Assembly (NCBI GenBank): GCA_029239755.1
Contig: JARBUI010000002.1
Span: 372,001-436,000, forward strand
Direction of reading: 5' to 3'
Length of the DNA stretch: 64,000 nt
Source of the DNA: Clostridia bacterium
GTDB taxonomy: Bacteria; Bacillota; Clostridia; Lachnospirales; Cellulosilyticaceae
Shown here piece by piece: positions 7,448 through 17,261 of this stretch; the first letter of the stretch is position 1, and each line of letters begins with the position of its first letter. Both the position numbers and the translations under genes were made by a program. Under the pieces are notes generated by a model. That model searched no databases, had not been told where the DNA came from, and worked only from the letters and a program-made list of their open reading frames with translations.

Positions 7448-9177
7448 GCTCCAAGCTCCTCCTTCGAAAGTTGTGACAATGCAATTTCTTTATATACTAA
7501 ACAGTTTTCCATCAACTCTTTGTGCGTTCCAATGCCTACAATATGCCCCTCATCAAGAACAATGATTTGCTCTGCCTGCATGATCGTACTGATTCTCTGT
7601 GCAACAAGAAGTAATGTACTATTTCCTATTTCTAATTTCAACCTACTTCGAAGAGCTGCATCTGCTTTAAAATCAAGCGCTGAAAAGCTATCATCAAGTA
7701 TATAAATAGGTGCCTTTTTAACGAGCGCCCTTGCTATTGAAAGACGTTGTTTTTGCCCGCCTGACACATTTGTTCCACCTTGAGAAATTTCAGTTTCAAG
7801 TCCTTCTGGTTTTGAAGCGATAAACTCAGTCGCCTGGGCAATATCTGCTGCAGCCTTTAAATCATCCAGTGTTGCATTTCTATCTGCATAATGCAAATTA
7901 CTTAGAATGGTTCCAGAAAACAAAATACCTTTCTGAGGCACATACCCAATTTTATCTCTTAAGTCATGGGTTTTAACTTCTCTAACATCGATACCGTCAA
8001 TTAAGATTTGTCCTTGTGAGACATCATAAAACCTGGGAATAAGATTAATAAGTGTCGATTTTCCACTGCCTGTAGAACCTATAAAAGCTGTGGTCTGTGC
8101 TGGCCTTGCAGTAAAGCTAATATTATGAAGGACATCTTCCTCAGCTCCTGGATAACGAAAGCTTACATTTCTAAATTCAATCGTTCCTTTAAAATCATTG
8201 CTGAATGTTTTGGAACTATGCGGTTCACGAATAGTGGGCTCTGTTTCTAAAACTTCTGCAATTCTATCTGCCGAAACAGAAGCTCTTGGAATCATAATAA
8301 ACATGATTGAAAGCATAACAAAAGACATAATAATCTGCATAGCATACTGCATGAAAGCCATCATATCTCCCACTTCCATTTTAAATGCCGAAATTTGCTT
8401 TGCTCCAATCCATACAATAAGGACCGTTACAAGATTCATAACAAGCATCATAAATGGCATCATAAACGACATGATTCGATTGATAAATAGATTAGTCTCT
8501 GTTAAATCTGCATTGGCTTTATCAAAGCGCTTTTCTTCGAATCTTTCTGTCCCGAAGGCTCTGATAACTAACATTCCTGTCAAGTTTTCACGCGTTACAA
8601 GATTAAGCCTGTCAACAAGCTTTTGAATGGACTGAAACTTAGGAATAGCAATAGAGAATATAATCATAATCGTCCCTAATAATACAATAACTGCGACAGC
8701 AATAATCCACGACATGGAAACATTCTCTGAAAGCGCTTTAATAATACCGCCAATTCCCATGATAGGAGCATAAAAAATCATTCGAATCATCATACCCATA
8801 AGTGTTTGAATTTGTGTAATATCATTAGTTGTTCTTGTAATAAGTGATGCAGCGGAAAACTTATCAAATTCATTATTAGATAAGCCTTGTACTTTTTTAA
8901 ATACATCCATACGAAGGTTCTTCGCAAGCCCTGCTGCTATTTGAGCTGAAAAAAAGCCAACTGCAATTGTACAAGAAGCGCTTACTAAAGCAATAAGCAG
9001 CATGATCATTCCAGTTTGGATAATATAGCCTGAATCTCCATTTGTAATACCTTTATTAACTATATCTGACATATAATCGGGCAGTGCCAGATCGCTCATT
9101 GCCTGCACAAATAATAAAGCAACTGCAATCATAATACCTAATGTAAAAGGCTTTAAATACTTTGCTAAACGCAGCAT
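7444..9177 (-). CDS. Heterodimeric ABC exporter, first half (degenerate Walker B)
   Basis: The 577-residue protein is an exporter half-transporter: six membrane helices then an ATPase domain. Walker A is GSTGSGKST and the signature NVSGGQKQRLS is intact, but Walker B reads YILDDSFSALD, with Asp where the catalytic Glu should be. Paired with the downstream gene this gives one working and one degenerate ATP site, the hallmark of heterodimeric multidrug exporters. GGAAGGAGC precedes the ATG. The gene lies 54 bases after the TetR repressor gene on the same strand, so repressor and pump are probably co-transcribed and induced together by the pump substrate. Confidence 0.87.
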   Translation of the reverse strand: MLRLAKYLKPFTLGIMIAVALLFVQAMSDLALPDYMSDIVNKGITNGDSGYIIQTGMIMLLIALVSASCTIAVGFFSAQIAAGLAKNLRMDVFKKVQGLSNNEFDKFSAASLITRTTNDITQIQTLMGMMIRMIFYAPIMGIGGIIKALSENVSMSWIIAVAVIVLLGTIMIIFSIAIPKFQSIQKLVDRLNLVTRENLTGMLVIRAFGTERFEEKRFDKANADLTETNLFINRIMSFMMPFMMLVMNLVTVLIVWIGAKQISAFKMEVGDMMAFMQYAMQIIMSFVMLSIMFIMIPRASVSADRIAEVLETEPTIREPHSSKTFSNDFKGTIEFRNVSFRYPGAEEDVLHNISFTARPAQTTAFIGSTGSGKSTLINLIPRFYDVSQGQILIDGIDVREVKTHDLRDKIGYVPQKGILFSGTILSNLHYADRNATLDDLKAAADIAQATEFIASKPEGLETEISQGGTNVSGGQKQRLSIARALVKKAPIYILDDSFSALDFKADAALRSRLKLEIGNSTLLLVAQRISTIMQAEQIIVLDEGHIVGIGTHKELMENCLVYKEIALSQLSKEELGA

Positions 9178-9231
9178 AATCTCATCTGCTCCTTCCTCTT
9201 CCTAGCTAATTTCTACAAAATACAATCCCTC

Positions 9232-9846
9232 TTAAGCCTTATAAATAGACTGTCTTATAATTTTCATCTGAAAAAGAAACGTCTCAATCGTTTCTTCCTC
9301 CGTCATTTTTCCTGTAAAATAATGGGCTACATTTTGAAATAAAATTCCCTTAATCATTCTTAGTACATAAAGTATTTCCTTTTCACTCGTCAGTGTCAAT
9401 TTTGAACAGTCTATAAGCTTAATAAACTCACAGAATCCCATAGGATAATGGATAGTCTCAAAGCTTGCATGAATAGATTCTTTCATCTGATCATTCATAC
9501 TCATGAATACATTCTTAAAGAAGTTCCCATTCTCATCCTTATGGATAAAACTAATAGCATTATAAAAGAGCTGGATAAATGCTTCAATAACATCTCCTCC
9601 ATTCTCTTTTAAATAAGTTATCATATTGCCTATTACTTTATTTCCTATGTTCTGAATCATAAATATGAATAAGTCCTCTTTATTATAGAAATATTGATAA
9701 AAACTCCCTCTAGGGATACCAGCTATTTTTATAATATTGGCAATGGAAGCTTGTTCTAATGGAACTCGCGAAAATTCTTGCCTGGCTGCTCTTAATATTG
9801 TTCGTCTTTTATCCTCCGATAAATTAAAAAAAGTCTGCAAGGGCAT
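9232..9846 (-). CDS. TetR-family transcriptional repressor
   Basis: The 204-residue protein starts with a TetR helix-turn-helix at about residues 12-55 (RRTILRAARQEF, then IANIIKIAGIPRGSFYQYF with the typical YxYF end). The remaining helical domain is the ligand pocket and dimer interface. GGAGG precedes the ATG by eight bases. Two 13-bp palindromes of identical type lie 27-68 bases upstream and are its likely operators. It heads the unit repressor, exporter half 1, exporter half 2, so it most likely represses its own operon until an exported compound binds it. The ligand is not predictable. Confidence 0.85.
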   Translation of the reverse strand: MPLQTFFNLSEDKRRTILRAARQEFSRVPLEQASIANIIKIAGIPRGSFYQYFYNKEDLFIFMIQNIGNKVIGNMITYLKENGGDVIEAFIQLFYNAISFIHKDENGNFFKNVFMSMNDQMKESIHASFETIHYPMGFCEFIKLIDCSKLTLTSEKEILYVLRMIKGILFQNVAHYFTGKMTEEETIETFLFQMKIIRQSIYKA

Positions 9847-9872
9847 CCTCTTTGCCTCCTCTTATAATCTCA

Positions 9873-9914
9873 TGACACATTGTCACAGATGCCATTATAT
9901 ATGACATCGTGTCA
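9873..9914 (-). promoter_or_regulatory. Paired palindromic operators TGACAnnnTGTCA upstream of tetR
   Basis: Two perfect 13-bp palindromes occur at 9873-9885 (TGACACATTGTCA) and 9902-9914 (TGACATCGTGTCA), centres 29 bp apart. The second extends by one A/T pair on each side. Same arms with different 3-bp centres are typical of a dimeric repressor site repeated twice. Their place just upstream of the TetR gene fits autoregulation of the exporter operon. Confidence 0.78.
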
Positions 9915-10000
9915 TATAGCAATTTATTTATTAAAAAATCTACTTGAATTATTTGTTAAAACTGATGATAGGTTTTTATTACTCTCTATTTTTGCAACAA

Positions 10001-10031
10001 AAAAAGCAGTATGTTTATGCATACTACTTTT
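10001..10031 (-). terminator. Terminator of the GNAT gene
   Basis: An imperfect stem (AGTAGTATG with CATACTGCT) around a short loop, read on the minus strand, is followed by TTTTTTTGTTG. It lies a few bases after the GNAT stop codon. Confidence 0.75.
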
Positions 10032-10036
10032 ATCAT

Positions 10037-10549
10037 CTATAATTCCTTTATCATCATAAGTCCTTGATTATCATCGACTTCTAATTGATCATTTAACACA
10101 TCCTGATCCATATAAAATACTCCCTTGCCATCAGGGATGTACCCTCTTTTAGCGTATAAGCATTGCGCCGCTTCATATTCTTCTGCCAAACTCACTCCTG
10201 CCGCACAAAACTTGGCTACCAGGGCTACTCTCTTTTCAGCTTCATCCATCAGCTTTGTTGCGATTCCTCTTTTTCTAAAAGCTTCTAATACTTTAATATC
10301 TTTAATCTCAGGAATAAGTTGCTCTTTAAAGTCTTCATAGTTACTTTCCCAAACAATGGTTACATAGCCTGCTACTTGATTTTGATAATAAGCAATAATA
10401 ACGTCTCTTATTCCTAACTCTTTTTGCTCAAAGTAGGATTTATAGAGTTTAATGGGTTTGCTATATCCCTCTCTTGAAAAAACATCTGCAATAAGTCCAC
10501 AGTCATATTCTTCCATATCTTTCAGTATAATATCCCCATCATTATCCAT
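10037..10549 (-). CDS. GNAT-family N-acetyltransferase
   Basis: The 170-residue protein has a single GNAT fold: an N-terminal beta-alpha region, the central strand AGYVTIVWES, and the acetyl-CoA loop region KVLEAFRKRGIATKLMDEAEKRV at about residues 85-108, matching the R/Q-x-x-G-x-G/A signature in the form RKRGIA. The substrate cannot be assigned. GGAGGGA lies upstream of the chosen ATG at 10549; a nearby out-of-frame ATG is ignored. It is a single-gene unit with its own terminator. Confidence 0.78.
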   Translation of the reverse strand: MDNDGDIILKDMEEYDCGLIADVFSREGYSKPIKLYKSYFEQKELGIRDVIIAYYQNQVAGYVTIVWESNYEDFKEQLIPEIKDIKVLEAFRKRGIATKLMDEAEKRVALVAKFCAAGVSLAEEYEAAQCLYAKRGYIPDGKGVFYMDQDVLNDQLEVDDNQGLMMIKEL

Positions 10550-10683
10550 ACATTCCCTCCTAATATTTATTGTACTGTGTTAGTATGTTAAGTTCTTACT
10601 TTATAAATATGTCTCTATTTAATAAATATGTCCTTATATTATATTATAGCTTTTTAAAATATTGTTCAAGAACAATTTTACAA

Positions 10684-11490
10684 TTAACCCGCTAGTACAA
10701 ATTTTTGTATAACATGAGCTACGCCATCTTCTTGATTATTTTTAGTAACATAGTCAGCCGCAGCTTTTACTTCTTCAAAGGCATTACCCATTGCAACCCC
10801 TAGTCCAGCAAACTGAATCATATCTAAATCATTACCTGCATCACCAATACAAATAACATGTTCTTTTTTAATTCCTAAATAGTCAATCAACGCGCTTACG
10901 CCTACCCCTTTACTTGAATCTTTATTTAAAAATTCTAAAAAGTAAGGAGCACTTCTTACTACTGTATATTTTTCGTATACTTCTTGAGGCAGTTTTTTAA
11001 TAGCTTCTTCTAATAAATCAGGCTCATCAACCATCATAATCTTGATAATATCTTCATCTTCTAAAACTTCTTCATATTTCATCTCTAAAACTGGTATATC
11101 ATTGATAGTTCCTTCTAACTCACTATATTTACTCATTTTAGGAGTAATACATCCTTTATTTGAAAAGGCGTGGATATTCACTTGTATTTGCTTTGATATG
11201 TCATAAAGATAGGCTAAATCCTTACCTGTTAGAATATTTTTTCTTATGACTTCTTTTGTTTTTGCATTCTGAACAACACTGCCATTAAAACTAAGTACAT
11301 AATCTTGTTCTGTCAGAAGTCCTAATTCTTCTAAATATCTTTCGAGGCCTTCTATAGGCCTTCCTGATGCAAGTACAACCTTTACGCCCTTTTGTTTTGC
11401 TTTACAAATTGCTTGCTTTGTTCTATCTGAAATAGTTTTATCTTCCTTTAATAAAGTCCCATCCATGTCAACTGCTATAAGTTTATACAT
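10684..11490 (-). CDS. Cof-type HAD-IIB phosphatase
   Basis: The 268-residue protein shows HAD-IIB features: AVDMDGTLL with Asp8/Asp10 at the N-terminus, ASGRP in motif II, a central cap domain, Lys in FLNKDSSKGVGV and the C-terminal acidic motif CIGDAGNDLDMI. Cof-type enzymes dephosphorylate sugar phosphates, pyridoxal phosphate or FMN; the substrate cannot be told. The start is set at 11490 because AAAAGGAG lies about ten bases before that ATG and inside the longer GTG-initiated frame. It follows the small membrane protein gene closely and may be in the same operon. Confidence 0.83.
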   Translation of the reverse strand: MYKLIAVDMDGTLLKEDKTISDRTKQAICKAKQKGVKVVLASGRPIEGLERYLEELGLLTEQDYVLSFNGSVVQNAKTKEVIRKNILTGKDLAYLYDISKQIQVNIHAFSNKGCITPKMSKYSELEGTINDIPVLEMKYEEVLEDEDIIKIMMVDEPDLLEEAIKKLPQEVYEKYTVVRSAPYFLEFLNKDSSKGVGVSALIDYLGIKKEHVICIGDAGNDLDMIQFAGLGVAMGNAFEEVKAAADYVTKNNQEDGVAHVIQKFVLAG

Positions 11491-11518
11491 ATATTCCAAG
11501 CTCCTTTTCACTTATTTA

Positions 11519-12043
11519 TTAACAGATTATAACACGTTCTTTCAATATTTTTTCTACTTTCTTTCTCTGGTCCGTGTTTATAATAAAATCTCCTCTTTGT
11601 GTGATTAAACCTTTCCCTTTAAATTCCACAATAAGGATTTCCTGATCTTTTTTACTCATAAAGCGATAACTCCTTATATTTTGCCACTCAACAGATGACT
11701 TACTTCTGCTGCTGATTATCCCTTCTTTATGAATAACCCAATTGGTATGAGGCAAATACTCGTTAATATAATACACGCTTAGGTATACTAATGTCAAAAG
11801 TAAAAAAAGGTAGTTGTTATAATAATCAAACACTAAACTTAGAAGAATGATTGACATCACCCCTATACCTGATAAGCTGACAAATAATCTAAAGTACCTT
11901 TCTGTTTTTGAACTTTCTCTGTCTGATGACATAATAGCTTTCGTGTGATAGTTTTGATAGTTTTTATTTGCGCTTCTATATGCAGCTATGATTCCCAAGA
12001 TACAGCTGAGCAGCATTATACATCCTAATACTTTAAAAATCAT
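11519..12043 (-). CDS. Membrane protein with PH-like C-terminal domain, 174 aa
   Basis: I do not recognise a named family. Visible are an N-terminal hydrophobic segment (about residues 4-22), a loop with many charged residues, two adjacent hydrophobic segments (about 50-72 and 77-95) and a C-terminal soluble part. That part (WVIHKEGIISSRSKSSVEWQ, then ILIVEFKGKGLITQRGDF) resembles the bacterial PH-like domains of small membrane proteins. The start at 12043 is chosen since AAAGGAG lies seven bases before it, inside the longer TTG frame. Close spacing to the Cof-type phosphatase suggests co-transcription. Confidence 0.6.
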   Translation of the reverse strand: MIFKVLGCIMLLSCILGIIAAYRSANKNYQNYHTKAIMSSDRESSKTERYFRLFVSLSGIGVMSIILLSLVFDYYNNYLFLLLTLVYLSVYYINEYLPHTNWVIHKEGIISSRSKSSVEWQNIRSYRFMSKKDQEILIVEFKGKGLITQRGDFIINTDQRKKVEKILKERVIIC

Positions 12044-12202
12044 CCTTTTTCTCCTTTGTTTTAGCAATCATTTTTATTATAACACTATTTTTACTTTTGT
12101 AGTACCCTGTTCTATCAAATGATATTTTATATGCTATAATATTTCTAATACTAAACACTCATCTTTTGAGCACAGCAATTATTAAATAAAAGGAGGCTTT
12201 AT

Positions 12203-12694
12203 ATGTCATTATCTACTCATGCTATTAAAATGGAAATGATAAAATACTTTGGCAGCGATGTCAGAAGAATTAATCATGCACTTAAGGTACATAGCTTTTC
12301 TAAGCTTATTCTGATATCTGAAAACGTTAGTAACACCGAACAATTTATTATTGAAACAGCGGCTCTTTTACATGATATAGGAATAAAAGAAGCTGAAAGA
12401 AAATATCACTCCTCTTCTGGTCATTATCAAGAAATCGAAGGGCCTCCTGTAGCCAAACAACTCCTTTCGCTTTTCTCTATAGATGAATCTATCTTAAATA
12501 GAATTTTATATTTAATTGGCAGCCACCATTCTTATTCTAAAATAGATAGTCTTGATTTTCAAATCTTAGTGGAAAGTGATTTTCTTGTTAATATCTATGA
12601 AGATGGGATAGATAAGGCTCATATAGTATCTCTAAAAGAAAAATATTTTAAAACCGCATCAGGTAAAGATTTAATAGCTAGTATGTTTCTATAA
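12203..12694 (+). CDS. HD-domain phosphohydrolase, 163 aa
   Basis: The protein is a compact HD domain: an early His in RINHALKVHSFSK, the HD pair in ALLHDIGIKEAE near residue 55, a downstream His pair in LIGSHHSYS and a later Asp in VESDFLVN. The order H...HD...HH...D fits a metal-dependent phosphohydrolase of the small clostridial HD type. The substrate is unknown. AAAGGAGG precedes the ATG. It stands alone between divergent and convergent neighbours. Confidence 0.78.
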   Translation: MSLSTHAIKMEMIKYFGSDVRRINHALKVHSFSKLILISENVSNTEQFIIETAALLHDIGIKEAERKYHSSSGHYQEIEGPPVAKQLLSLFSIDESILNRILYLIGSHHSYSKIDSLDFQILVESDFLVNIYEDGIDKAHIVSLKEKYFKTASGKDLIASMFL

Positions 12695-12726
12695 AATGAG
12701 TTCTTATGGGTTCTTCCCACAAAAGA

Positions 12727-12762
12727 CAGATGAAACATTATTTTTAAACAATGTTTCATCTG
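12727..12762. terminator. Terminator between convergent HD and MoaB/Mog genes
   Basis: Thirteen-base arms CAGATGAAACATT and AATGTTTCATCTG face each other around a ten-base loop. The minus-strand tail TCTTTTGTG favours termination of the MoaB/Mog transcript, and the palindrome could serve both directions. Confidence 0.65.
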
Positions 12763-12770
12763 CCTTAACT

Positions 12771-13286
12771 TTAGTTTTCTTCAGTTATTACCTCAAGACC
12801 ATGGTAAATGGTATCAATAATACTTTCAAATGATTCCCTTACACCTTTTACACTGCCCGGCAAGTTAATGATCAGTGTATTTCTTCTTATACCTGACACA
12901 CCTCTTGTAAGCATGACATCAGAACTTTTATGGAGGCCATAATATCTAATAGCTTCACTAATGCCCGGAGCTTCTCTGTCAATTACTCCAAGTGTAGCTT
13001 CCGGCATAACATCTCTTTTGCTAAATCCAATTCCTCCTGTTGTAATGACTAAATCAGCTTTAATATCATCACACAGCAGCACAAGAGCTTCTTGTATCCT
13101 ATCTACATCTCCTGGAATAACAATATAATATTTAATTTCAAATCCTCTATCTTTAAGCATATAGTCTAATATTTTCCCACTCTCATCTTCCATTTCTCCT
13201 CTAGCCCCTATATCACTTGCTGTTATTATGCCTGCAGTAAAGATAGGTCTACTGCTTTCTTTTTTTATAACTTTATTTTTTCCCAT
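12771..13286 (-). CDS. MoaB/Mog family molybdopterin adenylyltransferase-like protein
   Basis: The 171-residue protein has the MoCF-biosynthesis fold: AGIITASDIGARGEMEDESG near the N-terminus, the hallmark DLVITTGGIGFSKRDVMPEAT at about 90-110 and the C-terminal IINLPGSVKGVRESFE. Family members adenylate molybdopterin during molybdenum cofactor assembly. No other moa or moe gene is in the window, so the pathway is only implied. AGGAGG precedes the ATG. A large palindromic hairpin lies upstream at 13354-13400; I do not see the molybdenum-cofactor riboswitch in it. Confidence 0.82.
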   Translation of the reverse strand: MGKNKVIKKESSRPIFTAGIITASDIGARGEMEDESGKILDYMLKDRGFEIKYYIVIPGDVDRIQEALVLLCDDIKADLVITTGGIGFSKRDVMPEATLGVIDREAPGISEAIRYYGLHKSSDVMLTRGVSGIRRNTLIINLPGSVKGVRESFESIIDTIYHGLEVITEEN

Positions 13287-13353
13287 TTATTTTCCTCCTA
13301 TTTTATAATCTTTATAAAAGTAATGAATTTATCTTCTTTTCTCACAAAACACA

Positions 13354-13400
13354 AAGGGCGAGATATGAATAACTCTATAAGTTATCCGTATCTCGCCCTT
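13354..13400. repeat. Large palindromic hairpin upstream of the MoaB/Mog gene
   Basis: Arms AAGGGCGAGATA (13354-13365) and its perfect complement (13389-13400) enclose a second internal stem (ATAACT/AGTTAT), giving a long near-continuous hairpin. No strong U-run follows on either strand. It could be a terminator, an mRNA stabiliser or a leader structure of the MoaB/Mog gene. The 324-bp gap 13287-13610 otherwise holds only this and the cellobiose phosphorylase terminator. Confidence 0.6.
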
Positions 13401-13461
13401 GAGACTCATGTTTTACACACAGCATTTAAAGATCATCATCACTCAATGCAACTATAAAAAA

Positions 13462-13500
13462 ATGAGAAACTAACTCTATCAAATAGATTAGCCTCTCATC
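13462..13500 (-). terminator. Terminator of cellobiose phosphorylase gene
   Basis: Read on the minus strand, ATGAGA, CTAATCTA and their partners form a stem with two internal loops, followed by seven T residues. Outer bases CTCAATG and CATTGAG at 13442-13448 and 13514-13520 add a flanking pair. Confidence 0.7.
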
Positions 13501-13610
13501 TTTGAGATATTTACATTGAGCAATACTTTTTTTTGCATTTTATCATTATATGTGATGAAAGTCAATATGATCTTTCTAAATATAAAGACCTGTTCGTTCC
13601 ATCCGTTAAA

Positions 13611-16046
13611 TTATCCTAATATAACCTCAACTTTATGAAGGTTGTTATCTTTAAACTCTGGTATGATATTTCCCTCTGCTATTTGACCGTCTATAATTAA
13701 TTGTTTAACTCCCCTGCATACATGGTCAGGATTTTTAATAGTAATATCATATCTGATACCTTTAAATTTTCTTATGATATGATAGCCATTCCAATGTTTT
13801 GGAATACATGGGTCAATCTTTAATCCTCTATAATCTGGTTTAATCCCTAAAATCCACTGTGATATAGTAATAAAGTTCCAAGCAGCTGTACCCGTAAGCC
13901 ATGAATTCTTGGCCTCTCCGTGTCTTACAGCATCTTTACCTGCTATCATTTGAGAATAAACATAAGGCTCTGTCTTATGGATATCACTGATTTCTTCAAG
14001 GTAAGCAGGTGCTATCTTTTTATAGATTTCAAAAGCCCTGTCTCCCCTGCCAATAACGGTCTCAGCACATGCAATCCACGGATTGTTATGACAGAAAATT
14101 CCTGCATTTTCTTTATAACCTTCTGGATAAGTAGTTATTTCTCCCATTTCTACATGATATTTTGTAAAGGCTGGATTATTAAGTACAATACCATACTTGG
14201 TATCCAATCTTTCACTCACAGCATTAAGTGCTTTTTCCGCCAAGCCTTCTTCGACCCCAATACCTCCCATAACACAAAATCCTTGAGGTTCGATGAAAAT
14301 CTTACCCTCCTCATTTTCACAACTTCCTATTTTGTTACCATAAAAGTCATAAGCTCTTAAAAACCATTCGCCATCATAGCCTTGTGATAAGACAGTTTCT
14401 TTCATCTGATCAATATATGTCTGAGCTCTTATAGCTTCTTCTGCTTTACCGAGCTCCTTGCAAAGTTCTACATATTCATTCCCAATAAAAACAAACATTC
14501 CTGCTATCAGAACAGATTCAGCGCTGCCGCCTTCTTTATTTTCAGTTGTTTGAAACGATTCTCCCGGTGTTGTGGAAAAACAATTAAGATTTAGGCAGTC
14601 GTTCCAGTCAGCACGCCCTATAAGAGGTAAACCATGGGGGCCTAAATGGTTAATAACATGATCAAATGATACCTTTAAATGCTGAAACAATGTAGCTGTA
14701 TTATGCTTATCAGAGTTAAACGGTACCATTTCATCCAGAATACCCATGTCTCCTGTTTCTTTGATGTACGCCGTTGTTCCAAGAATAAGCCATAATGGGT
14801 CATCATTAAAACCGCTTCCTATATCATTGTTTCCTTTTTTAGTTAGTGGCTGATATTGATGATAGCATCCTCCGTCTTCAAATTGGGTTGAGGCAATATC
14901 AATAATCCTCTCCCTGGCCCTTTCTGGAATTTGATGCACAAATCCAAGAAGGTCTTGATTTGAATCTCTAAAGCCCATACCACGTCCAATACCTGATTCA
15001 AAGTAAGATGCACTTCTTGACATGTTAAACGTGATCATACATTGATAAGGATTCCATATATTTACCATGCGATCTAGCTTTTCATCACCACTCTCTAAAA
15101 CATAGTGTGACAGCAAGCCCTCCCAGTAAGCTTTTAATTCATTTAAAGCTGCTTCTACTGCCAGATCATTATTAAATCTTGTCATCATTTCAAGAGCGGC
15201 AGCCTTATTAATAATCCCTTCAGACTCCCACTTTTCTTCCTCTTTATTTTCTACATAGCCTAGTACAAAAATCAATGTTTTTTCTTCTCCAGTAGCAAGG
15301 TCGATATTGATTTGGTGTGCTCCAACTGGTGACCAGCCACTGGCTACAGAATTTTTACATGCTCCGTTTACAACACTCTCTGGTGCTTCAAAACCGTTGT
15401 ATAGGCCAATAAATGAATCTCTGTCTGTATCAAATCCATCTATCTCTGTATTTACTGAATAGAAGGCATAATGATTTCTTCTCTCTCTATATTCTGTCTT
15501 ATGATAAATGCTGCTTCCTTCTATCTCAACTTCTCCTGTACTGAAGTTTCTTTGGAAGTTGGTTGTATCATCCTGTGCATCCCATAAGCAAAATTCAATA
15601 AAAGAGAATAATTTAATTGATTTATGAATATCCGATGTATTTTTGACTTGAATTCTATGTATCTCTGCATGAACACCTAAGGGGACAAATGACAGCTGCT
15701 CAACCTTAATGCCATTTCTTTCTCCAGTAAACTTAGAATAACCAAGTCCGTGTCTGCACTCATAAAAAGACAGATCCTTTTTAACAGGCTTCCACGTATG
15801 AGACCAAATATCTCCGTCATCAAGAATATAAAAATATCTTCCCCCATTATCAATAGGTACGCTATTGTATCTATACCTGGTAATTCTTCTTAATTTAGCA
15901 TCCTTATAGAAAGAGTATCCACCACCAGTATTTGAAATTAATCCAAAAAATTCTTCACTTCCCAAATAATTAATCCAAGGATAAGGTGTTTTAGGCGTAT
16001 TAATGACGTATTCTCTATTCCTATCATCAAAAAAACCAAACTTCAT
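13611..16046 (-). CDS. cbp: Cellobiose phosphorylase, GH94
   Basis: The 811-residue protein matches clostridial cellobiose phosphorylases along its whole length. It opens [15 protein letters not shown], then shows YPWINYLG, the [20 protein letters not shown] region, [19 protein letters not shown] near residue 350 and [15 protein letters not shown] near residue 490, which carries the catalytic Asp. The enzyme phosphorolyses cellobiose in the cytoplasm to glucose 1-phosphate and glucose, saving ATP. The start at 16046 is preferred over an ATG six bases upstream because AAAGGAG is then eight bases away rather than two. No transporter or glucanase gene is adjacent. The presence of this enzyme suggests growth on cellodextrins. 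Confidence 0.93.
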   Translation of the reverse strand: MKFGFFDDRNREYVINTPKTPYPWINYLGSEEFFGLISNTGGGYSFYKDAKLRRITRYRYNSVPIDNGGRYFYILDDGDIWSHTWKPVKKDLSFYECRHGLGYSKFTGERNGIKVEQLSFVPLGVHAEIHRIQVKNTSDIHKSIKLFSFIEFCLWDAQDDTTNFQRNFSTGEVEIEGSSIYHKTEYRERRNHYAFYSVNTEIDGFDTDRDSFIGLYNGFEAPESVVNGACKNSVASGWSPVGAHQINIDLATGEEKTLIFVLGYVENKEEEKWESEGIINKAAALEMMTRFNNDLAVEAALNELKAYWEGLLSHYVLESGDEKLDRMVNIWNPYQCMITFNMSRSASYFESGIGRGMGFRDSNQDLLGFVHQIPERARERIIDIASTQFEDGGCYHQYQPLTKKGNNDIGSGFNDDPLWLILGTTAYIKETGDMGILDEMVPFNSDKHNTATLFQHLKVSFDHVINHLGPHGLPLIGRADWNDCLNLNCFSTTPGESFQTTENKEGGSAESVLIAGMFVFIGNEYVELCKELGKAEEAIRAQTYIDQMKETVLSQGYDGEWFLRAYDFYGNKIGSCENEEGKIFIEPQGFCVMGGIGVEEGLAEKALNAVSERLDTKYGIVLNNPAFTKYHVEMGEITTYPEGYKENAGIFCHNNPWIACAETVIGRGDRAFEIYKKIAPAYLEEISDIHKTEPYVYSQMIAGKDAVRHGEAKNSWLTGTAAWNFITISQWILGIKPDYRGLKIDPCIPKHWNGYHIIRKFKGIRYDITIKNPDHVCRGVKQLIIDGQIAEGNIIPEFKDNNLHKVEVILG

Positions 16047-16168
16047 AGACATATCTCCTTTATTTTATAAATTTAAAGTATTAAGCTTATTTTATTTTTA
16101 TCTGCCTATGAAGTAAATGGATAAAATTGCGTGGAACCCTCTAAATTCTTGCTCTTTTCCATGATATC

Positions 16169-17221
16169 TTACTTTATATTACCTAACCTTTGTGCAATAA
16201 ACAGCTTTTGTTCCTGGCTTAAATCTAATTTATAGGGAGATTCTAAAAAATAGTCTCCATCTTTAACAATACGTACTAATGGTCTCTTTAAATTCCCTTG
16301 ATAATTCTTTTCTACAATACCAATTGTTCCATTACTAAGTAAGACTGATGTTCCTATTGGATAAAAAGCTAAAACGCTCTCCAACATCGTTCTTATCTCC
16401 ATATTCAGCTTTTCTTTTCTTAGCATAAGAACAACTTCATTAAGTTCCATTCCTTGTCTATAGGCTCTTGCTGAAGTAAGCGCATTAAATACGTCACAAC
16501 AAGCTACTATCTTTGCTCCTATATGTAAATCTTCTCCTTTTCCCAAAGGATAGCCGCTCCCATCTTCTCTTTCATGATGACACAGTACAATCACTTTGGT
16601 AATTGCACTAACATTAGGATTATCTTTGATTATATTATAGCCTAGTTTCGCATGTTCCTTGATGGTCTCAAATTCTTCTGGAGTTAGTTTATCGGTTTTT
16701 TCTAATATTTCTTTTGGAATAAGTATTTTACCAATGTCATGAAGCAATGCCCCTATCAAAATATCTCTTGTTAAATCTGTGCTTAATTTCATTCTTTTAC
16801 ATAATATAAGTGCTATGATGGTGACACCTATCGAATGTTCATAAACATCTGCATCATTTCTTTTGATATCCATAATATCATACATAATATCCTGACCACT
16901 TATTTCATCTATTAAACTCGATACTATTTTATTAATGCTTCCAGTGTCAATGGTTATATTCGCTTTTAATTTATCAACTTCCTTACTAAACTCATTCATT
17001 AATTCACTTTTTCTTGCGTTGCATATAAGTGTCTGAGGCTCTATTCCTTGCGATAACTCATCTTCAATATATACAAAAAAAATATTAAACTCAAGAAGTT
17101 TTTCTTTGAAACTGGTTCTGTACTTTGTTCCGCTTTTAAGCAAAGTCGTTCCGTTTTTACATATAATATCTTTCCCTATCAATTCACCGCCGCAAAGATG
17201 TTCAACATCCACAATTCTCAT
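16169..17221 (-). CDS. HD-GYP domain protein, probable cyclic-di-GMP phosphodiesterase
   Basis: The 350-residue protein has an N-terminal region of about 100 residues without a recognisable sensor fold, then an HD-GYP domain: LLHDIGKILIPKEIL near residue 160, the HAKLGYNII segment, HHEREDGSGYP near residue 213 and a C-terminal DVFNALTSARAYRQGM. The GYP motif is intact, so cyclic-di-GMP hydrolysis is likely. No membrane segment is seen. AGGAGG precedes the ATG. It follows the Nudix gene by 40 bases on the same strand and may be co-transcribed with it. Confidence 0.84.
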   Translation of the reverse strand: MRIVDVEHLCGGELIGKDIICKNGTTLLKSGTKYRTSFKEKLLEFNIFFVYIEDELSQGIEPQTLICNARKSELMNEFSKEVDKLKANITIDTGSINKIVSSLIDEISGQDIMYDIMDIKRNDADVYEHSIGVTIIALILCKRMKLSTDLTRDILIGALLHDIGKILIPKEILEKTDKLTPEEFETIKEHAKLGYNIIKDNPNVSAITKVIVLCHHEREDGSGYPLGKGEDLHIGAKIVACCDVFNALTSARAYRQGMELNEVVLMLRKEKLNMEIRTMLESVLAFYPIGTSVLLSNGTIGIVEKNYQGNLKRPLVRIVKDGDYFLESPYKLDLSQEQKLFIAQRLGNIK

Positions 17222-17261
17222 TTGTATTCCTCCTATCTAGTTACTGCTCAAAAATACTCAT

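Noticed and set aside
13354..13400. Molybdenum cofactor riboswitch upstream of the MoaB/Mog gene
   Set aside because: The structure is a simple long palindrome without the multi-helix junction and conserved motifs of that riboswitch.
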